This document shows, piece by piece, positions 1 to 15,120 of a stretch of 64,000 nt of DNA; positions within the stretch are counted from its first letter, which is position 1; each line of letters opens with the position of its first letter. This DNA comes from Podocnemis expansa. Taxonomy: Eukaryota > Chordata > Testudines > Podocnemididae. A program made the position numbers and the translations under genes. The stretch spans positions 9,405,007 to 9,469,006 of the forward strand of contig ML682067.1 of the NCBI GenBank assembly GCA_007922195.1. The letters run 5' to 3'. Below the pieces are notes generated by a model. The model saw nothing but the letters and a program-made list of their open reading frames with translations. It was not told the DNA's origin and made no database searches.

Positions 1-1386
1 CCACCTGAGGGCTAGGAGCTCTTGCATTGTTAGGTGGAGGAATCTGTGGAGCTGGGAGTATAAGCTTACCCCCAGGAGTTGAAGGGCCTCGTTTTGGAAG
101 AAGCAGCTGTTTTATCAGACTAGATTCACCAGAGGAAGTCTGTCCAACTCCTGCATTAGCTTGCTGTGGCTGAACTTGCATTTGTACCGATTGTTGTTGC
201 TGGACTTGCACTTGTACCTGTTGTTGTGATGGCGCTGGTGAATGATGCTGCTGTTGCTGCCGCTTCACAGAAAGCATCTGACTGACAGTAGGAGGGGGTC
301 CTTGTGACTGAGGAGTAGAAGACGGAGATGACATTACTGCAGGAACCTGGTTATTTGTAACTGGTCCAGGGGATGGTGAGGAAGATGGAGTTATGTTTGG
401 TTGCCCAGTCAACTGGACAGTTTGCGCAGCTGGAAGAGAAGCTGGATTGGTAAGCACAATTTGGTGAATGGCTGGTGCGTATGCTTGACCTTGCTGAGCT
501 GGCTGGCTTACAATCACTACACTTTGTTGGGATGGTGGCTGCTGCTGTTGCTGCATGGATTGTTGTACCACTGTAGGTGGGACTTGCTGAGAAGGTAGAG
601 GCTTTGGCGCAATATTCTGAAACCCTACCCTAGAAGTTTGTGGATTTTGGACACCTGCAATAGTAACCATCTGCCCAGCTGCAACTTGGAAATTCTGTAC
701 TGTAGTTGCAGAAACCATATTGGATGCAGAGGTTGTAACATATTGCTGGGGTGCTATGAGAACTGTATCTTGTTGCTGGTTACCAGCAGAGGACTGCTGA
801 GGTGAACTTTGCAAAGGTTGTGATGATGTGGTGATTAACTGCTGACCCTGTGAAACTGCTGAAGTGCATGCTGGTAGGTTCTGTACTCTGCCAAATATAT
901 GACCCTGAGGTACAGCTTGTTGAATTACTGTAACAGGAGTGCCCGAAGGTATCTGTCCTGGTACCACTGCATGTAGTGGAGTTTGTTGCTGAATTACAGG
1001 TTGGTGGTGAAGCAATGCCTGAGAACTGACAACGGTAACAGATGGTTGTGGTCCTGCACTGCTGTGATTCTGATTAGAAGCTTGCGCTGCTCCGCCTACA
1101 GCAATAGTAACAGGAACTGCAGACTGGGAAACAGAGCTCTGTATTACTGTGGTCTTGACTACCTCACAGGAAATCGGAGATTTATTCTGAATGACCGTCA
1201 CTGTAGCATTTTGTTGCTGCTGTGTGTGAACTGAAGGATTTTGTGGAATTCTAGAAATAGTTTGTGCCACAGTATGAACCCCTTGAATTGGAAAAGACAT
1301 CTGTGTTGCTGTCAGATTTGAAGACTGGTTATTAACAGGGGTCCTCTGAAAATGGTTTCCTACACTTTGCGGTCCATGTGGGATTC
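1..1386 (-). CDS. ARID2: ARID2 exon 15, first 1386 nt (Gln/Pro/Ser-rich region)
   Basis: The exon begins after a TCTACAG acceptor and stays open for 461 codons to the window edge. The protein starts [13 protein letters not shown] and is rich in Gln, Pro, Ser, Thr and Val, with short glutamine runs at about 240-260 and 540-560. Motifs such as [16 protein letters not shown] and [10 protein letters not shown] match the central region of vertebrate ARID2. The region is low-complexity and probably disordered, linking the RFX-type domain to the C-terminal zinc fingers, which are beyond the window. CAG/CAA codons are mixed, so no pure trinucleotide run occurs. Identity is very secure. The downstream end of the exon cannot be seen. 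Confidence 0.95.
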
Positions 1387-1812
1387 CTGTAGACTCAAAA
1401 ACCACAAGAAATCAGAATTCTGAATGCAACAGCCCCAAAACAATACTCCCGCACCCCCTTAAAGCAAAACACACAAATATAAAGAATCAAAAATTCCAAA
1501 TTTGAATTTATCTTCAGAGCCAAAGTGAAGCAGTTTCTAAACTCAGAGATAGCATCTCTGAATTAGTATTGGACATAAGAGTGACTGAATTGCAAATTTA
1601 GGGGTTAGGTGTCAAATGCAAAGCACTCGATACCACTAACTACTAGATGTTACTTTACAACCCTATCATCCAATACTATAAAGCATTAGACGTAAAAATT
1701 AAATAGCTGGTTTCTCAAAACTACTTTTCACTGAATGTTATTCCATTTTACTATAATTTCAGAAGCAACAAAAATGGCTGCCACATACAATATAATGTAA
1801 AAGTTAAAGAAC
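1387..1812 (-). other. ARID2: ARID2 intron 14
   Basis: This 426-bp AT-rich intron lies between a weak donor (GTTCTT) and a good acceptor (pyrimidine-rich, ending TCTACAG). I see no repeat or other feature in it. Confidence 0.9.
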
Positions 1813-2012
1813 CTGCTGGTGAAGGAGACGGAGATACATCAGAAACAGGATCAACCCGGACGACAGGGGTAGCAGAAGTCGGTTGTTGCTGATAGTACAT
1901 CTGAATGGGAAGTGGTATAGCTCTTCTTTTAACTCCTACTACATGTATATGTGCCTGCCCGGTGTTATTTGGATCCTCTACTCTCTTCACTGTGTGATTT
2001 GGAAAGACAGTT
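1813..2012 (-). CDS. ARID2: ARID2 exon 14
   Basis: The 200-nt exon reads (R)[13 protein letters not shown], then [27 protein letters not shown] and [10 protein letters not shown]. These are the end of the RFX-type winged helix and the start of the flexible linker. The acceptor is TTTGGCAG at 2013. The donor follows CCAGCAG at 1813 and reads GTTCTT, weaker than the others in this gene. The arginine codon is split with exon 13 and the final glycine codon with exon 15. No frame damage is present. Confidence 0.95.
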
Positions 2013-7089
<5,077 letters not shown>

Positions 7090-7165
7090 CACTGGCATGC
7101 AAATTTCTCACTGTCTATTTCTACTATTCCTGGTGGTGGAGCAACATGCTGTGCTGCTCTTGATG
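7090..7165 (-). CDS. ARID2: ARID2 exon 12
   Basis: The 76-nt exon reads (A)[17 protein letters not shown], then SEKFACQW. It joins the linker after the armadillo-like region to the start of the RFX-type domain. The acceptor is CTCCACAG, the donor GTAAGTG, and the tryptophan codon is split TG|G with exon 13. Its flanking introns are 10.5 and 4.2 kb. Identity rests on the exact match of order and phase with vertebrate ARID2. Confidence 0.94.
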
Positions 7166-7526
7166 CTGTGGAGAGGGAAACAGATACATTTGCTGACATC
7201 TAATGATGATTCTTTCCTTAAAAGAAAATTACTTACATAATTCAGTATGTATAAAATTGAACACTGCAGGCAACACAAAGGATCCTCCATTTTTCAGTGG
7301 TTTCAGATTTGATTTGAAATTTCTTTTATATTTTTGGGAAATCTCAACCCTCCCTCTCCTCTCAAAAAAACCCCATTTTAACAAAACTTAAAGTTAGGAT
7401 TGATTATTTACATGTACAGAGATGAACAGACCCTTAAAGTATAACTACTTATATTTAAAGAACTCACATCCATGTCTTGAAAAGAAATAGCTTATTTGTT
7501 ATTGAATACTCAGATTTGCTATAGAA

Positions 7527-7919
7527 CAGCCTTGTCCAACCTGCAGCAAGGGGGCCAGACTCCGGCCCACCAAGGGCTTTCATCTGGCCCGCAGAATGCT
7601 GCCACAAGAACCTAGGTGCTGGGGCTGGCCGAGGCCCTTGTCAATTTCCTGCCCTGCACACAGCACAGCTACTGCCCCTCCCCTGCTCTGCCATGGCCCC
7701 CTGTCCTGGCTTGCCCCTGCACACAGGCACCCCTGTCCCCTTTGCCCTCTGTATACAGTGCAAGCAAAAGTGATGCCAAATATCACACTAATCATTATTT
7801 TATTAATGTTTATTAACGAAGAATTATTTGTATGTCTCATCAAAAATTTTCTCACTGGATCCCCGACTGAGAGAAGAATTGCAATGTGGCCCCTCACCCA
7901 AAAAAGTTGGACACCTCTG
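7527..7919. mobile_element. hAT-type MITE (GC-rich interior)
   Basis: The ends are CAGCCTTGTCCAACC and, inverted, CAGAGGTGTCCAAC, typical of non-autonomous hAT elements. The first half is GC-rich and contains a CTGGCCCGCAG motif; the second half is AT-rich. The element is 393 bp and has no transposase coding. The flanking octamers (CTATAGAA, CCAGAAAT) match poorly, so the insertion is old or a terminus is slightly misplaced. Confidence 0.7.
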
Positions 7920-8568
7920 CCAGAAATCAACTCTATTTAAATACATGCCAAGTTGTTTCAAAGATGTAATGAGATGTGTGAAAGAATGCATCTCTAGAAA
8001 AATTTTAAACCACTAGTGTAAATAAATTAGCAGAAGCTTCTAGTCTAAATATAATACACTCATATAAAATCATGATTTGCAATAAGCACACCTGGTTTAA
8101 AACAGGTACTCTGCTCTGGTGCAACTCATATTTTACACTGGTGCACAATGTCTACTCTGAGGCTTTGTATCACTCTAGCAACTCTGCCAAAGCCTCAGAG
8201 AAGCCCTTTGTGTGGATCTCAAAGCAGAGAGGGCATGTTTTCCACAGACACAAAGGGCCTATCCAGGGCTATCCACATAACTTAAATGCTAGATCGGGGA
8301 GAAGGGGCAAGAATGACTTTGCTAAAAGAGCATCTGTACCCTTTACAAGCTATGTGGGATTATATACCAACTCTGAACAGATTAACACATCAAGGAGAGC
8401 CAACAATGGCCCAAAACTCCACTGGAGTTAGCAGAGAGATACTGCAGCTATTTTTCCAATTACGAATAGGATCAGTAACACTAGAAGGAACTATATTGTA
8501 GTCCCATACACTGTCTGCCTTAATCAGTCCCATTATTTCCCAGTCCTAGTCTATTCATGGACAGATTC

Positions 8569-8766
8569 CTATGTAACCTCCACCACAGCAGTACCTGAAT
8601 ATATTCCAATGATACATAAAAAGACATGACAAGCATCTGTCACAAATCTAGTACATGTCTCAAGCCTTTTTTGGCTTCTGGAATCAGAAGACAAAGGGAG
8701 TAAAACCCCTTCCATCTTAAGATGTAGAGAACCTTCTCCTCTTTCGACCCAGAGGAGGGCTTGCAC
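8569..8766 (-). pseudogene. DIRS reverse transcriptase fragment (copy 1)
   Basis: One minus-strand frame gives FYSLCLLIPEAKKGL followed by HVLDL, which matches the start of the DIRS/Ty3-like RT fingers (general form FYSR.FL.PK..G..R..LDLR). A stop follows directly and the catalytic aspartates are not present. The open frame overlapping it in a shifted register is a shadow. Too decayed to act. Confidence 0.55.
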
Positions 8767-9121
8767 CTCCTGGTTGAGAAGTTGCTCATGAGGAGGATTC
8801 CTGAAGAGGGATGAGGATGGTGGGGGTGGGAGAGGTAGAAAATTGTGAGGGTTCTTGAATGGTTCCCCCAGAAAGGTTCTTCGGACCCACTTATTTGATG
8901 CTATTGCTGACCATGAAGGGAGGAAGGGAGAAAGTCAGTTGAAGAAAAGTAGCAGGGATGAAAACCAGTCCTGAGACTGCCAAGTCATCCCTAGGGCCAC
9001 CCTCAAAATTTCTGGCTGCTGCCCAGTGGATCAAGGTGGCTAAGGTGCCATGGAAGGTTTGCCTTGACAGCATCTAAAAAGTTTTTGTTCCTCTTTCTAT
9101 AGGGTTCACTACTGGAATGAC

Positions 9122-9489
9122 TCATGAACTGTAGCATGTGCTGAGATTGGAAGTGCTTCCTTCATATCTGATGAGTGTATAACCCCAAGGAGCTAGTGTG
9201 GCACTGGAGTCCTTAAGTTCATGCAACCTAGCAGCCATCTGATCAGCGAATACAGCTGTGCTGTTGAAACGGCGGGCCTGGATGGACTGCTTGACCTCTG
9301 CTGACAGACTTGACAATGCAGCCACAAAACCCTTCTCATTGATACTGCTGATGTCATGATTCTGGCTTCTGAATCTGTGGCATCAGAGAGGGGAGGCCTT
9401 GATGTTGTCCTTCCTTCATCCAGAAGGGCCTGGAAGTCTCGTTTTGATTCTTGGGCCAAGGAGCAAGCAAATTTCGACACTGAATGCAT
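9122..9489 (-). pseudogene. DIRS gag-like fragment (copy 1)
   Basis: Two overlapping minus-strand frames together resemble the central part of reptile DIRS gag. One has LAQESKRDFQALLDEGRT and later AVSMRRVLWL; the other has AALSSLSAEVKQSIQ, FADQMAARLHELKDSSATL. The second set matches copy 2 at 24634-24885 (FADKINNAMHLMKESRATL), which supports the assignment. A frameshift separates the two parts. Confidence 0.65.
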
Positions 9490-10528
9490 ATCTCCCCAGT
9501 AGTGTCTGCTGGTTCAAAATGAAGTTGTAGGCATGAAGTTAAATAAATTTTGTGCTAAAAGAAGTCATTTATTTGCTTCATTTTTAGGGATCAAGCTCCA
9601 TTGCCCATGTCCGTCCCTTCTGCTGACTGCTGACACTACCAACATTCTTGGAGATGAGTGGGAGTATAAATATTCAAAACTCTTTGCCTGTATGCAATAC
9701 ATTTTTTCTGTGTATTTACAGGTTGGGGCAGAGAGTAAGGGCCTTCACCAATTTTATGACTCTTTCATGGACATGGAGGGCCACCCGCGTCAGGATGTCA
9801 AACAGCCAGTCAGCCGGGTCATTCATCTCTTCCACCTCCAAACCTAGGCTGGCAGCCACCCATCTGGAGAGGTCCTAGTGGGCTTAATATCATCTGGGGC
9901 AACTGCGGTTGGAGTGCCTGTCACTGCCTCATCTGGTGACAAGGAGGAGAAAGCTGGTAATGAAGAGGTATGCAGATATTCCTTTGTGAGATGGAATTTT
10001 TTCATCCTTGAAGCAGGATGGATTGATTTAAATCAAGATCAATTAAATCATTGATTTAAATCTCTAAGAGAAAATAACTGATTTAAAACAAGTGTCCCAC
10101 TGATCCTTCTTCACATATTTCTTAAAGAATGGTACAAATCCAATTACTAAAACATATTAATTCACAACTCAATACAGCATTGTACAACATCTAGGAGGGT
10201 ATACATTGTGTAATTTTTTCAGATGACTTGATTTTTATTAAATTAAGAAATAGTACATAATACTCATTATCTGTGTCAAGCTGCAGAAGCAGCAGCAGCA
10301 CTAAATCACACACACAAACTCAATAGCACTTATATTTTATTAAACTAAATCTTAAAAGTTACCATAAATGTTTCACAATTTCAATTGCAGCAATCTCCTG
10401 AGCTGCCAGCTATGGCTGTCTCAAATTTAAAAAAAAAAAACACCTTAAAGTTTTAACTGTAACAGACACTAAATATATGATGTCCTTAAAACTTCTACAG
10501 CAAGCTCTCATTTACCCTACTCCCACTA

Positions 10529-10954
10529 TCATTTTTTTTTTTTTGTAGACTGAAACAGAAATACGAGATTTCCTGCTTTTTCAACCCCCATGTGGTTTTT
10601 AAGCTCTGAGTGAATAATAACAAATGATGAAAATATTCTCTCTGTGGCTGGAGAAGAAGCTACTACTGTTAAAAGACAGCTTAGCAACTGAAGAAAGTCT
10701 GTTTCAAGGTGCCCGGCTAATGATTTGAACCAATCCAGGGGAGAGACTTTGTTCGAAACATCATCCATAAACATGTACTGTTTAAAAGGTTCTGCTCCAC
10801 CCCTGAAATTTATTATGACTGGCATAAATGAAAGATGATTTTGAGATGCCCATGCCAGGGCAGCATCTTCTTGTTTATAAGTTAGGCATCCATCTTTATA
10901 TCTGTGATTGAGAATGTTCTCGAGAAAATGAGGTGGAGTTGATCTTTGACGCAT
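10529..10954 (-). pseudogene. hAT transposase C-terminal dimerisation domain, remnant
   Basis: The 141-codon frame ends with LTVVASSPATERIFSSFV, then HSELKNHMGVEKAGNLVFLF, the hallmark hAT C-terminal dimerisation region. Upstream it reads DGCLTYKQEDAALAWA and PLDWFKSLAG, also typical of this clade. The reading is broken upstream of 10960. It lies near the left end of the 3.87-kb element, as expected for a minus-strand transposase gene. Confidence 0.85.
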
Positions 10955-11581
10955 TCGCTTCTTTATTACCTGCAGTTTAATCTCCTGAAGTGCCTTCCAA
11001 GTTTTGACAGCATCAATGCAGCAACAGTTTGTCTGAAGTTCGTCTTATGGGTGTGGATGGAATCTTCAGTATACTAAGCATATCATCTACATTCCTCTTT
11101 AATCCAATGTTATATACTTTGGATAAGATACCTCCATCTATTTTATCATGGTTTTCTTCACGAAGTTTTATGAGACTAGGACAGTTCTAAAACAAATATC
11201 TAGAAGGAGAATTAGCTTGGATCCTCCTAATCTTTTCACTGAAGCTGAAGAAAAATGGTTGTTAAGGAAGTATTTTGTGACTTCAAAATTTTCTTTTTTC
11301 CTGGTGAAGACGTCTTTGGCTAAAAGATGCATTAAATGGGCACTGTGTGGTCACGTGGCATTAAGGCGCATCCCTCCATATCTTCTTCCAAGTATGTGCT
11401 CATCTTTGCCACAGTTGCAGTATTGTCTGTGAAAAAACTGACTTCTGTTCACAGACTATAATACCTTTCACTACCAACTTCTTTAAATATTCTGTTGCGT
11501 GGGCATTTCCTGATGCATCTGTTGTTTCTGAAAGATGTGCAAACCCATTTTCTGCTGTCACATCTTACTGCATCATTGTGT

Positions 11582-11869
11582 CTACCTAAAGCTAAAACTG
11601 GCAAAATTTCCCATCAGTATTTCTTGCACACTGTCCAAGTTCCTTCTCATATACAGTACTGAGCAACCTTTTACCAACATCTGTCTCCCAGGTGGAATGT
11701 AGCCTGGTTGTAAGGATTCACCCATGTCAAAGAAATGTTTATTAACAATGTGAAAAGGAGAATTTGTGGCACAAATGAATCTAGAAATCTTTTCCTCTGT
11801 GGTGTCTTGCTGGTATTTTCTTGTCTTATGACAAACCTTTCCAGTAAAATCACCACCATGGATGATCAA
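11582..11869 (-). pseudogene. hAT transposase central fragment
   Basis: The frame contains KISRFICATNSPFHIV, NKHFFDMGESLQPGYIPP and a following VKGCSVLYMRR, matching the segment upstream of the catalytic core in hAT transposases (general form FI.AT..PF..VEH..F....LRPGY.PP). It is in the same orientation as the C-terminal domain. The catalytic region between the two fragments is too broken to follow. Confidence 0.75.
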
Positions 11870-14800
11870 AAACTTTTGCCTGCTACTGATACTTTGTTGT
11901 CCAAAATATGCTTAATTATAGCACTGCTGATAAAAGTAGCAACAGATAACTGAGGTTGCTGCAGATAGACAGTGAAAATCTCTTATGCTTAAATGGGGTC
12001 CTGAAACAAAATTAAAAAATGATTTTAAATTGTTCTTTTCAGTTCTTCTCATGCTATCATTCAGCTAATTATTTACAGTTTTTTTCAGCAAGGATGCAGA
12101 CTTGATTCCAAACTACTGAAAAAGCTAAGACTGATGCACTTAGAGTGCACTTAATTTTGGAGTAAGCCCCACTGAACTCAGTGGCACTTCTGTTCATTTG
12201 AGAAAACAAAGTATAGGAATGGGGTTCCCTTGGGAAAGGTGAGTTATGATGAAGTAAAACAGGAAATAAATGTATGGTATCACCATTATGGTCTGTGGCC
12301 AGGATGTTCCAAAATAGGGGGCAGGTATTATGTAATATAAAAGAAGAAAATAACATGAAGTGGCAACTGGTAACTCTAGATTTCTCTTACTGCAGCTTTC
12401 TGTAGTGGACACTTGGGTGATATGTTCTAAACCTAGTTAACTAATTAAATGAGCCATAAGGATTAGCTAAGCTAAACTTTTTTTCCTATTAACATCCAAC
12501 ATTACAAACAGCTTGAGAAATTACTTGTTAAATCACACTTCCACTTCAAGGCATAGAGGGAAAACTGAAGAAAGATGCATTGCAAAGTGAATTTTTTAAA
12601 TTACTAACCAGTTGATCCACATCATTATTCGGACATAGTCACAACTTCATCCCCATCATTTTCTCTAAATAAGCAGTTTTCATTATCATGTTTCATTCCT
12701 GCAAGTAGGCCCTGCATCACCATCTAGAACTCCTCACACTTAATACATTTTCCTTTTTTACTCAGGGAAGGAATTTCTTCAAAATATTCCCAGATAGGGT
12801 CTCACACCCAGAAGCAATGACAGCTTTTCTGTGGCAGAAGGGTGGAGGGAAAAAGCTATATGTGTGCTGAATAATGTCTTCTCTTCTTTTCCAGTTCACT
12901 CCATTGTTCCTTTCTACTTAGCCTCCATCCTTTCCTAGTGTGGCCAGGTACTGCCCTGCTTGTGCCCGCATTGTCCGTCCTCCCTGGCATCACAGGCCTG
13001 GGGGTAAATCAGCCACCTGGATAAGCCCAATAACCCTGGCAGGTGTTGCAGGCTCCCTGTCCTTCTGGCTGAGGCCCCTCTAGGCAAGGCTTCTAGTGCT
13101 CCCCCTCCCCTTGTAGAAAGGGGAGGGGAAAGGGGGTGTGAGCTCTAAGCCGTGGCCCCCCTGCTATGGCAGCTGCTGAGAAGGAGGTTTTTTTGTTTCC
13201 TTCCCTATGCTGCCGCTTTAGCTTCTTGCCTTCCTAGTGCTCAGGCGAAACCTCTGGAGCTTCCTCCCACTCCTATCCTTCCCCGTGTGCTAGAGGAGGT
13301 GTGACTTTTATAGGGCCTGGGCAGCCCTTATTTGGGCCCAGGCATCCCTAATTGCCCTGCAGCTGTTTCTTCTCTACCTGCTGGGAACAGACCCATCAGC
13401 ATTCTACTGCTGACAAACCTACCCTCAGACACCCGTCTATAACCATCAGCCCTGGCTTTGTTACACTAGGTATTGTCTCTGTCTTTAAGACAGTGTCTTC
13501 ACTACTATTCTGCATTGTTTGGCCCAGGTCCACCACCACAGAAGCATAGAACCACCATCACCACCCTATCCAGCCTGTGTCTTTTTTTGCACATGACTTT
13601 AGTCTGCTGATAAAACAGAAACTTAAAGTCCAGAACTTTCAAGAAGCAAGAGCTGATAGCTAGGCTGGCCAGTCCAGAGTCATTCATCCATTTTTATGAG
13701 ACTGCAAATTTAATTAGGTTTAGCATGCTTATGATGAGATTTTATTGTAACTGATATTTTTAAAAATGAGAAAAATTTAGTATATTATGGATGATTTAAA
13801 AATATTAAAAACCTGATTTAAATAAAAAAGAAATCCAATTTATTTATTATTTATTTAAAATCATATATATTTATCCACCATGCCTGGAAGGACCCTGGTC
13901 TCTTCCACCTTATTTAGCTTGTTGTCTGATTCTAGGGGAGGGGTGAAATGGTCATAGAGAGATGCTCTGAAGCCATGAGACAGACTGGGGTTGGGACCTC
14001 CAGAAAACCTCCTTGGCTTCCAAAATTGCTAAGAGCTACTTGACACTGTTGGTGGTCAGGAACCTGCTGGAATGGGGGAGGGAAGCCTGTGGCTGTGGAG
14101 GACTGACCATGGCCTCTGTGGGAGGAACCTTCATCATCTTCAGACTCTAAGGTGGATGACAAATGGCGGTTCTGCTCTCACGTCTGCCTCCCTACTGCAC
14201 TGGGTGCAGTGCTTCAGCACTGGGGAGCAGTTCCGAGACTCTCCAGAGCACCAATACTGCAGCAACCATATGGCAATCTCAAGTCAGGGGCCTGGTGCCT
14301 GGACCTCAATGTTACATGCTGTTGAGTAAGTGACAGATGCAGTGGGACTGGCAAGAGGCCCCTAGAATTCTGACGGCTACTGTGTCTTAAGGATTGCAGG
14401 GTTGACAGCAATTGGTGATGAAGCGTTGATGAGTGCTGCAAAGATAATGAACAGCAAAGTGGCACCAGTGATGGAGCCCCTGTCTTGGACTTGCCCCTTG
14501 AACTGTTTTAGCTCATTGATCCAATATGGTATCCCAGTGCCCAGGGTGGCACTGAGGTGGTTGGAGACATGCTTCCAGAAGGAGAGCAAGTCTGTGTCTG
14601 CCTGGAAGGCCTCAGGGATGGATGAGACTGTCAGATGCTGACAGCTGCTATGCTGAGGAAGGGCTCCGAGGAGGACTGGGAGCTTTAGAAGGTGAGGACA
14701 CAGCCACTCCAGTTTCTAGGGGAGAAGAGCAGCCTGGCATGGGTCTTAGATAGTTGCCCACTCCAGAATTACTCTGTTTAGATGGGGAGCACCTACTGTC

Positions 14801-14959
14801 AGCATGATTTTCTTATGCTGCTTCTTCAGCTCTGCTGAGAGTGACTGGTGCCAGGAGAGTACTTTGTGTTGATACCAAAGTATCAGGTGCTGAGTCTGAT
14901 CGGCCTGGGTCAGACATCAGTCCAAGTGTTGATTCCTTTAGGAGCGCTCTCAATCTAAT

Positions 14960-15120
14960 ATCACAGTCCTTTGTGACAGGTCTGTAATTCCTGCAGATCC
15001 TGCACTTGTCTTTTATACTTTACCCAGATACTTGAAACAGTTCTGGTAAGGGTTGTTCATAGGCATTTGTTTTCTGGAGGGCACACAAGGCTTGAAGCCC
15101 AGGGAGTGGGGCATGCCCCA
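14960..15120 (-). pseudogene. DIRS gag Cys/His motif remnant (copy 1)
   Basis: The minus-strand reading GFKPCVPSRKQMPMNNPYQN, then CFKYLGKVYKRQV and LQELQTC, is a decayed form of a recurring Cys/His-containing segment of reptile DIRS gag. Equivalent segments occur in copy 2 near 26690-26850 and copy 3 near 52540-52690. Several expected cysteines are substituted. Confidence 0.6.

Larger units (their letters stand above)
10014..13882 (-). mobile_element. hAT DNA transposon, nearly full length, decayed
   Basis: The element starts CAGGATGGATTGATTTAAAT and ends, inverted, CATGGTGGATAAAT, with subterminal GATTTAAATC-type repeats at both sides. The flanking octamers are CCTTGAAG (10006-10013) and CCTGGAAG (13883-13890), matching at 7 of 8, as expected for hAT. 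Length is 3.87 kb. It carries hAT transposase remnants on the minus strand (10529-10954 and 11582-11869) with many stops between them. A GC-rich block at 12930-13330 is unexplained. It is inserted in DIRS copy 1 and is therefore younger than it. Confidence 0.82.

Noticed and set aside
1..598. Plus-strand ORF at 401-598 as a membrane protein
   Set aside because: Its leucine/tryptophan-rich product is the antisense of the Gln-rich coding of ARID2 exon 15.
8072..8501. 119- and 71-codon plus-strand ORFs
   Set aside because: No recognised domain, no repeat match by eye, and no splice or conservation support; left unassigned.
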